Positions 39,101-50,600 of a stretch of 64,000 nt of DNA are shown one piece after another; the first letter of the stretch is position 1, and each line of letters starts with the position of its first letter. The DNA comes from Blattamonas nauphoetae (lineage: Eukaryota; Preaxostyla; Oxymonadida). The DNA is taken from positions 1 to 64,000 of the forward strand of contig JARBJD010000053.1 in NCBI GenBank assembly GCA_033064195.1, read 5' to 3'. The notes beneath the pieces were generated by a model that was not told the origin of the DNA, searched no databases, and saw only the letters and a list, made by a program, of their open reading frames with translations. Both the position numbers and the translations under genes were made by a program.

Positions 39101-41587
39101 GAGAGCTTGGGAGGGCTTGAGGAGATGAATGAGATGCTGAAGTGGCTGGGGGTGGGTTGAGTGGAGTGAGAAAGAGATTGTCGAAGAGCGGAAGTGCTGA
39201 ATGACCCAACAACGACAAGACTTTTTGTCGTTCTTTTTGGCTTTTGTGGGAGTGGGACTCATTCCAATCGGGAGATAGAAGGGCGTTTTTGCGGGAGACT
39301 TGGTAGAACGTGAATAAAATGACGGCATCTGGTGGAATTTGAAGTGGAAGGACGATTCTGAACTCGTCAGAGAATGAGGGTGATTCATCATGATACTTCA
39401 TGGATGAAAAAATCACCGAGGTAGGATTGACTGCCCAATGAGAGTAGAGAGGTGCAGCTGGGAATGATGAAATGGGGAGTGTTGGGAGGATTGCTGGAGA
39501 GGAGAGGGAGGTTGTGTGAAGAGTTGCTTGGATTAGGATGTTTCGGGCTCGTTGAGTCTGATATAAAGTCAGAAAAACCAAAAAAAGACCTTAGCGATGA
39601 GAGAAAAATCTAAAGTGCGAGGAGTGATGAAGAGTGTGTGGCAGAGAGAGGCAGGGGGTGAGAATGGACGAGGAGTGAACATTACATTCCGTGGGATGAT
39701 GCAATTCTAAAAAAGTGAAGAGAAAGGATGTTATCCGAATACCTTGAGTGATAAAACAAATGAATTAAGCGGCATGGAAGCTTTGAGCTGGTTTTGAATT
39801 ATGATCCAATTGTCGTCCTGTCCGACTGGCATGTTTTGTGTCGAGGGCGCTTAATTGAATTAAATATGTAAAGTTGAAATGAACTTGATGATAAAGACAG
39901 ACCTAACGACGATCCTTTGTCCGTTTCAATGCTTCTTTCATTCTCTCCCATTTCGTCGATCCATTGGACATTGTTTAGCTTTATCTCCTGGTTTGGATTC
40001 GGAAGAAGAGTCGTGTTGGCAAATCTGAGAAGGGTAATACTCATCGAACATGGTATTTCTTTGAATGAGTCTGGGTTCCGGACGAGATCCACAATTGACT
40101 CTAACAATCCTGCATCCGTGTCTTCATTACGACTGGTCCCATCAGTTCTTGTATGTCCTTTCCGGGTCTTAAAAACTCGAGTTGTACCGATTTTCAATGG
40201 AATATCAGCTGGAAAAGGAGTGTCAGAATCAGTTCCCAGTTCCCACTTGCCGTCATCAACAAGTTGGAGAGCATGAAATGCAAAAAGCTGCCGAAATGGT
40301 GCAAGAGCTTTGTTTTCAGTTTGAGTTTTGAGTTTGAGTGCTTCTATTTCCTTTTTGGATCCGATTTCTGGAGTGCCAGCTCTGTCTCCTTGGCGAAACC
40401 TAGACCCTTCACTAGGATGATTCAGATAATTTGAGATCCCACCATCTTTTTCTGATGATATTATTTTGTAGATTCGATGAACTAACACCAGACTGTCGTG
40501 ATGATTAGGGACGACTGAAAAGACAGTCCGAGTCACGCTTCCACGAGGATCGTTCGAGGTGATGGCTTTGTTGATTTCTGCAGTTGAAGAAACATGAAAA
40601 TCCGAGCTGATTTTTGATGGGGGATTCAGTGAGTAGAGTGCGAAAGTGTGAGTGAATGGTTCAAGATTTGGAATAAGTGTTGACGTAAAATCAAAGAAAT
40701 TCAATTGGAAGAACAAGTCCTGTGGAAAGAACGCCGGATTTGACGATAAGGCAACTGATGAGGGTGAGAGGTGAGGTCGAGATGGGAGGAAAGAGGAAAA
40801 GACGGAACCAACGATCTGTCGCCCTAAAAGAGGATAGTTCTGTGATACTAAGTTTTCAGGTTGGGTTGGGATGCATGATTTTGCTGTGATTTCTGGCAGA
40901 GGATGAAATTGTGAAGTCACTGTAAAAACAGAATGTGTCTGCTCTGGAGGTTGTTGAGGTTGCGAACTAGTTGATGGGATGGATGATAGGAACTGTGTTG
41001 ACATGATTGATGCAAGTCGAAGGGCTGGAGTCGCAATCGTAATAGTTGTTTCATTTGGAAAGAAATGTTGACGAATAAACGGAATATGTGTGAAAATAAT
41101 CGGGTTCTGATGAATTACATAGAAGATGTTTGTAGAAAGAAAACATGAGGAATGATAATGAACAAGATGAGAAGTTCGATGACTGTGACAAATGAAACTG
41201 AGCACAGAGACATGTGATTTAACGATAGAAAGTGTCAAGAAAAGGGATGAATAGGGAATAAATACGATTTTGAGGTTTAATTTCGCATACACTTCGAAAA
41301 AGTGGGGCAATGATGGCAGGGATTTTTGCTGTGGAAACTGCGATAGGATGTACCAAAAATGGAGCAGAAAAACGAAAATAGCGGAGAGCTTCTTCAAGGT
41401 GGATTTGAAGATGAGACAGAGATGTGAAGTACAACTTTGTAGTGGTGGATTGAGGAGTGAGATTTTTCTTGGCTTCATGATTTGATTCCTGTGTAGTTGA
41501 GGCGGGTGTAGGAGAGTCCTTCGCCTGCGCAAGTGTGGACATCTCACAAGAACCGCGAAAGAAGCAAGAATCTAGTTTTTTCGCCAA
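33198..41587 (-). CDS. DOCK-family guanine nucleotide exchange factor, multi-exon
   Basis: DOCK proteins activate Rac/Cdc42-type GTPases and steer the actin cytoskeleton. The main exon (33198-39557) encodes the end of the C2-like DHR1 domain (TQRARNILIQ, SMKYHDESPSFSDEF, VILFTFYQVSRKN), a very long helical middle, and a DHR2 catalytic region near the C-terminus (IHLTAVKPFF, RIWLRRTILETVHPHPF, NVGATAVITCFLE). Upstream exons follow through introns 39558-39589 (32 nt), 39707-39742 (36 nt) and 39850-39902 (53 nt), which join SSL-APSTQN, SLK-NCIIPRNV and LIAK-TQRAR in frame. The N-terminal region (about 39903-41587) has FTHTFALYSLN as in DOCK N-termini. One or more introns near 41.0-41.3 kb are unresolved. 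Start MAKKLDSCF at 41587 is tentative. Total is over 2600 residues. Confidence 0.8.
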
Positions 41588-42091
41588 AGAAAGAAGAATG
41601 GGTACAAAAAAGTCTCAAACACTCAGACACGGCATAAAAACTTGTGACTCTCTGGTATCACATCATTGTTTAACCGAACAATTCGGATCCTCTCTCGCCA
41701 CTCTCCCTCGATGGTCGCCACACTCTTCTTCGCCACGTCTCTCATGTTGCTCCTTTCTGGAAGTCCTCCATCTTCACTACTCCTCTCTGTTTGCGATGAT
41801 GTCGTTTGTTTGTGATTGTTCGTCAAAATGGTGCTCTCTTGATGATTCATTCCAATCATGAGATGGCTTTTCAGAAACAATCCCTAATCGACCTTCGTCC
41901 TCAACTCTTCGGAAAGACAGAATAACCAAAATGCTTCTTCATGCACACCAACCGATTGCTTCTCACTCTTCCCCTCGAAGAGAGATGCGAAAAGAAGAAA
42001 TGAAGTGGAACTTGAAATCACACACAAACAGGGTTTGTTATCCAAATGACGTCAAACACAGTTCGAATAGTAAGCTGGTTTCTGTCTATTT
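41588..42091. other. Intergenic stretch upstream of the DOCK gene
   Basis: A minus-strand frame at 41623-41880 (85 residues) has no recognisable domain and no conserved context, so I do not call it a gene. Otherwise nothing stands out. It probably holds the DOCK promoter and the 3' region of the next gene. Confidence 0.45.
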
Positions 42092-43273
42092 CTATTTCTC
42101 TTCCTGTTTAGGGAGGTTTATACCCAGCCGATTGCCAAAGTTGATCGAGTCGATTATAATCCATCTTCCTGTCGATCCATAATCGTCGTTTCGCATCTTT
42201 TCTTCAATCACATCATCCATCCCCTCCATTCTCAACGTTCGATACACATTCTTCCACATTTGCGGCACTTCTTCCAGCTGTTCGTTCCATTCCGACAGAA
42301 AACAGTTCATTTTGTGTAGAACAATCCAGTATGAGCGTTCAGTTTGAAAGAATGCGAGACAACTTGGGATCGTGAGAACTACTGGCATATGAAGAACCAA
42401 ATCCATTGTGGGCTGATAGAAAGGAGATATTTCGAGGAGTCGACCAACAAATACCAGAAAGTACGTGGAGAGTTCACCATCGATGATGGAATAGCGGCTC
42501 GCACACAAATGGCAGATGTACTTTTCCGAAGGTACGAGAACTTGCTGAAAAATCGTCTCGTAAACAGCTTGTTGCTCATCATGATCGATATGTTTGAGAC
42601 GTCTGAGACCATTCGGAGTTGCGAGAAAGAAAGACAACGAGAGGCTCGAAAGGAGGCAGGAGTGGATCTCTTCAGCTTTTGCAAAGGAACGAGATTGTGG
42701 ATTGAGAGCGCTGATGATTTGAGGGATCAGATCAGCTTTGACGAGGGCAAGATGAGTTCCTTCTGAACAGTGCTGGCATTGACTTTTGAGCATCTTCATT
42801 GCTGCTGTGGGGATAAAAAGATTGGCAGAATGAAGAAGTTCCACAATGGACTGTATTAAGTCGGTTAAAGGGGCATCAGAGAACGATGCAAGGTTGTTTA
42901 GGAGAGACTCCGCTTTTTTTTTATTATTCGGAGTCACATACTCGAGAAGTATCAGAGCTCTCTCTTCCAGAAAGTAAGCAAATGGTGGGAGTAACTTCAC
43001 TGAGGCAACAAGAGACCGAAAGACAACTGTTTTCTCGATATCAGATTTAAGTTTTGTTTCGTTCCATTTCAGGAAAGGGTGGCAATCTGTTGAAAATGGA
43101 AAACAGAGGAAAGACAAACCCGACGGGATATTTTCGAGAGAGATTCTAGGCATGATGTCAAGACAGGGTGACCCAGAAGGAATCCACATCCCATTATACT
43201 GTTTTCTCCTGAGTATTTTCATCACCAGACTGTTCAATCGACTCAATTTGGCTCCAAAACAACACATGGACAC
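42092..43273 (-). CDS. Helical-repeat protein of an oxymonad-type expanded family
   Basis: This 393-residue protein lacks signal peptide and membrane segments and looks like an armadillo/HEAT-like helical repeat: paired helices such as VVFRSLVASVKLLPPFAYFL, LTDLIQSIVELLHSA, HLALVKADLIPQIISALNP and TFFL-type repeats follow at about 40-45 residues. Blocks such as CLDIMPRISLENIPSGLSFL, HICHLC-type PSEKYICHLCASRYSIIDG and TMDLVLHMPVVLTIPSCLAF match my memory of a very large protein family in Blattamonas. That recall is the main basis for naming the host and cannot be checked here. Function is unknown. The first 30-40 residues look atypical, so the true start may be further in. It diverges from the beta-helix gene with 50 bp between starts. 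Confidence 0.6.
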   Translation of the reverse strand: MSMCCFGAKLSRLNSLVMKILRRKQYNGMWIPSGSPCLDIMPRISLENIPSGLSFLCFPFSTDCHPFLKWNETKLKSDIEKTVVFRSLVASVKLLPPFAYFLEERALILLEYVTPNNKKKAESLLNNLASFSDAPLTDLIQSIVELLHSANLFIPTAAMKMLKSQCQHCSEGTHLALVKADLIPQIISALNPQSRSFAKAEEIHSCLLSSLSLSFFLATPNGLRRLKHIDHDEQQAVYETIFQQVLVPSEKYICHLCASRYSIIDGELSTYFLVFVGRLLEISPFYQPTMDLVLHMPVVLTIPSCLAFFQTERSYWIVLHKMNCFLSEWNEQLEEVPQMWKNVYRTLRMEGMDDVIEEKMRNDDYGSTGRWIIIDSINFGNRLGINLPKQEEK

Positions 43274-43323
43274 GACCCTGTTGATGTAAGAATCTCGAAA
43301 ATTCTCAGACTTGGCATATCAAG

Positions 43324-46300
43324 TTGGGCAATAAAATGATCAAACCAGCATTAATAATGTCAGGCGCTCTTACACCTCTCCTCATCATCTATTGCTTTAG
43401 ATGGACCTGCTGTGTTGATTGTTTTTCCACTCTCTCAGACTTAACCACAATGTTGGAGCACCCAAACACATTCAATCTTGACATGTCACACTTCGTCGCC
43501 ACACCTATATTGATGTCATCTATGTCTTTGACCATGACTGGAGCAACTTTAAAACCAAATTTAAGCTTAGGGGAAGATGGCGTCTTCACACTTATGAACA
43601 CAACTCTCTCAATTTGCTCATTCTCTATCGATGTCTCCCAAGTCTTTGCTGATCTCACACAATCATTCATGCTGATTAATCATTGTGATATATCAGTTCA
43701 ATTAACATCACCATTTGTTATGCATAAGGGTAGTCTCGTACTGAACTCGATCAATCTCTCAAACTCAAACAGACACATCTCCTCGTTTGTCCGAGAAGAC
43801 AGAACAGATTATACCCTCTCAATTGTGGGAATTTCATTTTTTGATCTGTTGGTAATCTCGGAAACAGGTCTATTTGGAGGCGAATCAAATGATGTCCGAC
43901 TCTCTTCGAATATACATCGGAACATCACAAAAATTCCCAAAAAAAGCTCCATGCAACTTTCACAAAGAGCTAGCACAATGATTGTGGGGTCGGACTTTCT
44001 ATATAACAGGAATGGATTGGAAGGAACAATCATCAATCCATTTTGCCTTACACCACGATTTACTGCTATCAACACAACTTTCTCCAATGCAATATATCAA
44101 GATCAAATGTTTGACACCACGCAAACATTGACAGACCTCTCAAACACGTTCGTCCGGTGTCATTTCAAAAACTGTTCATCGGATACAAGTGGAGGAAGTA
44201 TATCAGCAACCTATTCATCTCAATCAGCCTCAACCAGTCTTCAAGTGGATGGTTGCCATTTTTTTGGATCATCTAGCAAAGAAGATGGGGGAACAATCTA
44301 TGTCTACTCTTCTCCAGGCTTGGCGGTTGAATCTGGATTAACAATCGAGATTACTGGATGTTTGTTCCAGACTTGGTCGGCACTCAAATATGGAGGTGTA
44401 TTTTCATTGAGTCATTTGGATTCATCCAAAGGATCTAACTCAATCACAATCCACAACAATCAGTTTCTTGGAACGACTTCAGGCACCTTTTCGGGTGGCA
44501 TACTTCACACTTCTCTCAAAAGTGTTTCGAAAATGAAGTTTCTTACTTCAAACTGCACATTCAGGGACATACAAGCAAACTATGGTGGCGTATCATTTCA
44601 CGCCAGTTCAGGTCGGATTGAAGCTTCATTTTCATATGTCTCATGCACATTTGAACGAATACACGCTATATCTGGTGGATCAATCGGATTCACAACTCAG
44701 ATGCATCCAACATTTGAAATGTCGTTGTGCAACTTTCGAAACTGTACTTCATCTTCGAAAGGCGGTTGTTTACACTTTGAGATGAGTGAATATGAACAAC
44801 TCACGCCATTTTCCATCAATATCCAAGATACTTCTGTGTATCAGTCTTCATCACAAGCAGAAGGGGGATTCCTATGTTTTGATCAAACCAACGCAAAAAC
44901 ACGACAACTTACAACAATCTCAATAAAAAACTGCATGTTTTCCGAACTTTCAACGACTGGGCGAGGTGCTGTACTTTATGTTGATTATGACGGTCCACTT
45001 ATTATGGTTATTTCAGGAAACAAAACAACGAGCAGACTCTCCTCATCTGGAAATGGATGTTTTCTCTTCCACACACCTAAAACTGACTCATTGTCCACTA
45101 CAAACATCACTTTCTCTGATATAAAAGCGAACGGATGCATATCCGCAGAAAAAGGAGGATTTGTGTTTTCGGATCTCTCCAAGGCCAAAGGGTCACATAT
45201 TTCGTTTTTGATCAAGTGACTGTTGAACAAATAGACTCGAAAGATGGAGGAAGTTTCATTGACTTTGGAAATGTTGCGGACGGAACCAAACTGTCATGCG
45301 AGATCAAGGATTGTTGGATCCAACGCGAAACCGCGTCTGAATCGTGTGTAATCAATCAGCAATTCGGCTCTTTGACAATTGACCTAACGACCATTTCAGA
45401 CAACAACAGAAACAATTGTGGGATGGTCAACATCTCCTCCAACACCACGATCGATCTCTCCAACTCAAAATTCAGCAGTTCTGTTAATCGATTGACGTCT
45501 CAGAAATATCGACTTTTCAGTGGGACGATTGGGAATAGCTCACTCAGAACGTGCTCAGCAGTGATCTTCTCCATCGACACACCCACTTGTGACGGATACG
45601 TTATGCTGTTTGTCGAACTTCCAGTTGAAGTCCGGAGTTTGTTTGAAACAAGCACAGACCAGACGAAAGGAAACAAGTTCTCGCCAATTATCAGCACGAA
45701 AGGAGAGTTTTTCGATTTTGGAGGCGATCCAAACACGATTATTGTGGACGAGGAAGGATTGAATATCCCGGAGTGTGGGACAGATGCGAACCCATGCCAA
45801 TCGATTGACTATGTCATCATCCAACATCGATCCAATACGACACAATTCTCGATTTCCGTGAGAGGGGAATTTCGAACTCTTGTCAACTCCCTCAACATTT
45901 CGTGCCTCTGTGCAGGGATCTCCCGTCTCCGTTTTATGTTCACATCAACAACGACCCAAAATGTCTTCTTCAGACCGAGCTCGTCAACAACCTTTTCGGA
46001 GGTTGAGTTGAATTATGATGGAGACAATCAGATAGTACTCATTCAACTCGTCCCTTCACGCACACAATCATCGTTTCAGATCAATTTCGACAAGCACGAG
46101 ACGCCAGTCCACAACGTAATTCTCTTCTCACTTTCCTCACTCTCGGGGACTATCGAATCCTCCTCCATTTCAAGTCTTAACCTCACAGGATCATCCACGC
46201 TCCTCTCCAATCACACAAGAACGAAAATCTCCAAATCGTCTCTCTCGATGATTTATGCTTCACAGCCACTTCTCGATATTGCTTCCGACACCATCCTCAT

Positions 46301-48916
46301 CATCGACCAAACAACAATGGCCACATGTCAATCAACAAACGCAGATGCACTGATTGTCGTACACACACACGCAACCCTCTCTGTCACGTCTTCCACCTTC
46401 GACAGGAACTCTGGGAATATGGCAGGGGTGATATTTGTGGAAGGGATGGTTAGCTCTGACAGTCTGCTGATTGAGACGAGTTTGTTTTTGGAGAATCGTG
46501 CTCTCAACAACTCTCTCTCAGCTCTTCAACAAACGAATCTTCCTCTCTTCGGAAATGACATCACCTTTTCAGAGCGCGATTTCCAGCCATCATTCAAAAA
46601 CAGCTATTCTTCATCATTGTTCCCGCGAGTGGTGGTCGGAGTTGATCAAACAGCGTCTTCTTTCGATGCTTTTGCGGGTCCATCGCAATGGTTGTATCTC
46701 TCCTCTCTCGGACACGACACACTCAAGTGTGGGGAGAACAGAGATCCATGCCAGACACTCTCCTTCTCGATCAGAATCACAAACGAGACATATTCTCCCT
46801 CGATATGGACAGATTCAACGAAAACCGTTGTATTGCGACCTTATGGGCATTTTCGAGAACAATCAGTGCCCGTTCTGAGGAAGAACATCTCGATCGAAGG
46901 GCGAAAGCAGACAGAACTTGATCTGGCCACAGATTCGGATGACATCATGTTTGATGTTCGAGACTCACTGTTCTGTCTGAAGCAAGTGTCAATTCATGTT
47001 GACTCAACGGAGCATGGGTCTTGTGTGCACTCCGTCTCGTCAACTCTTCTCTTCTCAGACTGCATTGTTTCAGTAATCCGTGCCGCAGTTGATATCTCAC
47101 TCTCGATTGAGCATCAATCGACTCCAATCGTCAACACGACGTTTGGTTCAATCGAAATTCGAAAACTCCGAACTGAAACGGAAAATGATGTCATTTTTCC
47201 AGTTTGTCTCTTCACCATCTCCAACTCAGATGCGACGTTCAGCTCGTCCACAGTCTCGAATCTTGCTTCAAACTCGGCTGACGGATTGATCTCAGCGAGA
47301 TTGGAAGATTCGACATTTGATCAGGATGGAGTGGTCTTCAGAGACAACACAGTAGAGAGTGAGTGTCCTCTGCTCGGATTGACGATTCTGGGGAATGGCG
47401 TCCTGAACATTAGTCAAATCAGTTTCGTTCGCACGTCTCTCTCCCACTCTGTCATCTTCTTCTCCGAAACTATGAATGCCCTCATCTCCGTCCATGTGGA
47501 TCAAAATCCAAACAAAACGAGCGATACCCCAAAACCAATGCACCTTTTCATCGACGAGCTTTCTCTCTCTTCATCTCCATCCTTCAACCAACCGGGATCT
47601 GTTCTGCTCATCTCCAATCCCTCTCGTCTCCCAGTCCACATCAGTTCTCAGACCAATGGCCGAAAGTTGTCTGGAATCGCTTGGGATTCCATCGCAGAAA
47701 AAGCGGGCCCACCCCCCAATAGCCTTCTTCCTATTGTCATTCCGAAACTTGAAACATATTTCGTCAATGCCGATGTGGAACCCATCCAACTTGCTTGTGG
47801 AACAAACCAACATCCATGCGATTCACTGACTCTCCCGATCTGTCTAATCCATCCAGAAAGAGAGGACCAGTTCACAATAGTTCTGGGGAGCTCAGTTGAT
47901 GTCACCATCACAATCACAGATGAGCGATGTAACTCTTTCGTCGGCAATCATCATTCTCTCACCGTCTCATCATCCCTCTCCACTTCGCCTGTCTTCAGTA
48001 TCACCCGCCAAATACAACTTGCCCAGCTGGTCCTCACTCTTCCGTCAGTCGCAGAGAGAACACAGCCAATCATCGACTGCATCGGTGGGGAATTCACTAT
48101 GAAGACTGTGTCCATATTTCAGACCAGTCAGTCTGACTCGCTCAATGTCGACCTGATTTCTTCCCACAATTCTAAAATTCGTTCCACATCCGAAACGTGA
48201 CTTTTGTGAATGTGAATCCTGTCAAAGCTATCAAAATCGAACTTCGATTTGGTAAACAAGCAGGAAACGTGAATGTTGGAAGTCACTTCTCGCAGATGAA
48301 ATGGGATTGGAAACGGCCGAGCTCATATTCTCTCATTTTGGGAGAAAAACATCGCCAAACATTCCTATATCACGTGACAATCCATCCCGCTCTCTGGGTC
48401 CTGATTGGATTTGGAATTCTCCTCTCTGTTTACATTGTTCCCTGGTGTGTTTGCACTCCAGCACTTCTTCCAGTCCTTCTCTCTTGTCGTCGGTATCGGA
48501 ACAAGACGCCGCCAGAAAAACGCTCTCGCAGATTTAGAATGTTTCTTCCGGATGGCGGACTAGGCCAGACAAGCGAGGAACCTTGGTGGGAGATTGGGAA
48601 TGTGAATGGAGGGACACAGAGTTATGAGGGAAATGGAATGAGCGGGAAGGAGCATGTAGTGTCTCTGAAAGAGTTTGGTGAAGGAAATGTCGAAGGGAGA
48701 GGTGAAGAGAGGGAAAGGGTGGAAAAGATGACAAACCAAGACTTGTATGAAATTCAGAAAGAAGTGGAGAAGAAGAGAAAGAAGGTCCAAGAACATTATG
48801 GAGATGAGAAAGATGAAGAAGATGACAGCATGAAATCCTCAAAGAACCAAACTAAGATCGATTCTGATTCTGAAGACGTATTCAATTCCTCTGATTCGTC
48901 AGAAGAAGAGTTTTGA
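43324..48916 (+). CDS. Giant beta-helix surface protein with one membrane segment
   Basis: A signal-anchor-like start (MIKPALIMSGALTPLLIIYC) is followed by about 1,600 residues of Ser/Thr-rich right-handed beta-helix repeats, the pectin-lyase-like or polymorphic-outer-membrane type (GGVFSLSH, NCTFRDI, GGSIGFTT, CHFFGSS). ECGTDANPCQSIDYV, KCGENRDPCQTLSFS and ACGTNQHPCDSLTLP mark three internal modules. Near 48380 a membrane helix (ALWVLIGFGILLSVYIVPW) and a charged Glu/Lys tail end the protein. Two frame changes interrupt the gene: one at 45.16-45.21 kb (a 26-nt GT-AG intron, 45165-45190, is possible) and one near 48.18 kb in an A-run with no intron that fits. One extra base in each homopolymer would keep the family pattern, so assembly error or gene decay are both open. 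Confidence 0.7.
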
Positions 48917-49108
48917 TACCAATATCCATTATATACCCTTTTGCTCTTCCGTTAGAACTCGGCTCGGATGTTATTGACCAGTCTGAGCCTTCTGACTCGT
49001 CTTTTTGCCTTCGCTTTCAGTTTCTTTTCGAGTCAGAGCCCTTTTCAGAAGTATAAACGGTTAAATCAAGAAACGTGAAATGAAAATGAAGATGGGCGAG
49101 GGTTGGTC

Positions 49109-50434
49109 TTACTCTTGTGATGAAGATAGACTGTCTTCCTCTTCTTGTGACGACCCTTCCTGATCCTCTGGTGTCTCCATTTCTCCCTCGCCACTCTGGA
49201 CTGTATCCATTGAAGCAAGTTGGATGCGGGCCGTGGGATCCATAAGAAAAGGCTGTTCTTCGAGTTCCTCCTCCCCCTCCTCCTCTTCGTCTTCTTCAAC
49301 ATCATCATCGAAGTCTTCGGTTGGATTTTCGTGAACAGTGAAAAGTGGGGGATTAATCAAAGTGTGATTTGTCCAACTATCGCCTACTGACTCATCTCCA
49401 CTGCCATTTTCGTCGTCTGACTGCGAAGAGAGGATTGGGGGTGTGTTCAATTCGAGTTCAGAGTCTCTCAGTTTAGAATCCTCTACAAGATCGATTTCCG
49501 AGTCTTCAAGAATGCTGCTATCAGAATCTTCATCATCATCTTCATCTGAACTCAATTCGATGACGTCCTGGACATTGTTTTTGGGTGCTGTTTGAGGAGG
49601 TGATTGAGACGGGATAGGTGAATGTGAGAGAGTATTAGTTGTTGCAGATGGAGAAACATCACCTTCGTGTACCAGGGGTAAAGGTGAGGATCGATCAATG
49701 GGTGATATACTCCGAGAATCGTCGATTGATGATGGGCGACTGGGTGTTGAGATCTCTGTTTGTTGTTCGAATACATCAGTCTGTAAGGGCATCGTTGATC
49801 TAAGTTCAACAGCTTTTTGAATGAAGGGAGATGGGTGAAGGAATGGCGGTTTGGCTGGAGTAGGCGTGTAGTGAAGGAGTTTCGAAAGATTTGGGTATTG
49901 TTCAAGGTGTTCTTCAGGATGCAACCTGGGATATTCATTCCAATCTTCGAGTTCCTTTTGTTTTCGCACCAAAAATTCCTTGGACGTTGGTGAAAACTCT
50001 GGTTCAGGATTGGTGGATCTTTTTCGCTTCAGTTTCTCGATTTTCTCGTGGAGATCGTCGAATTCTTTTTGAAGTGCAGCTATATCTGAACGAAGTTGGT
50101 CGGGATCAAGTGATAAAAGTCGGTTTCTAATGCCTGCTTGTGAAAGCGGATGGTGATTCTTTTGGCCGAATCTTTCTTCAATACACGCTGAAATGGTGTT
50201 AATCGGTGCAAAAAGTGTTGAAAGGATATCACTTGATCGAGTAATTGCAGCTGCTGTCAGGATTTCCTCATCTTCGGGAGTGGCTTCGCCAAGAAGTTTT
50301 CGTCTGTAGGATTCTGGAATTAATGATTGTAAATCAGATGGCTGGCGCAAAACATGAATGTTGGATGATTGTAATGAAGGGAGTTCGATGTCAAGACTCA
50401 TTGAGCCTTCAGGAAATGAATATTGATGATCCAC
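49109..50434 (-). CDS. Acidic coiled-coil protein of unknown function (441 aa)
   Basis: The N-terminal 150 residues look folded: ESYRRKLLGEATPEDEEILT, a hydrophobic segment, then a coiled coil near 110-140 (SDIAALQKEFDDLHEKIEKL) followed by the basic KRKR. From about residue 230 the protein is Ser/Pro-rich and then very acidic (DVEEDEEEEGEEELEEQ), ending in a Ser/Glu tail. Such tails are common in nuclear proteins, for example chromatin or kinetochore subunits. I do not recognise the family. The start at 50434 or MSLDIELP 11 residues later are both possible. Confidence 0.55.
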   Translation of the reverse strand: MDHQYSFPEGSMSLDIELPSLQSSNIHVLRQPSDLQSLIPESYRRKLLGEATPEDEEILTAAAITRSSDILSTLFAPINTISACIEERFGQKNHHPLSQAGIRNRLLSLDPDQLRSDIAALQKEFDDLHEKIEKLKRKRSTNPEPEFSPTSKEFLVRKQKELEDWNEYPRLHPEEHLEQYPNLSKLLHYTPTPAKPPFLHPSPFIQKAVELRSTMPLQTDVFEQQTEISTPSRPSSIDDSRSISPIDRSSPLPLVHEGDVSPSATTNTLSHSPIPSQSPPQTAPKNNVQDVIELSSDEDDDEDSDSSILEDSEIDLVEDSKLRDSELELNTPPILSSQSDDENGSGDESVGDSWTNHTLINPPLFTVHENPTEDFDDDVEEDEEEEGEEELEEQPFLMDPTARIQLASMDTVQSGEGEMETPEDQEGSSQEEEDSLSSSQE

Positions 50435-50600
50435 TCCACAACAGATTGATCATCAACAAAAAACATCCTTGAAGGGCAAATAGAGTAACATGATCAATTT
50501 GATAAAATACATTTATCATGATCCACAATGAAATCTTCTTCAGTTCACGTTTCATTCAAGTTGGTGAAATGTTTCATCAAAAGAATCATTGAAAAGCATA

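Noticed and set aside
41623-41880. 85-residue minus-strand frame
   Set aside because: No recognisable domain, and not connected by plausible splicing to either neighbour.
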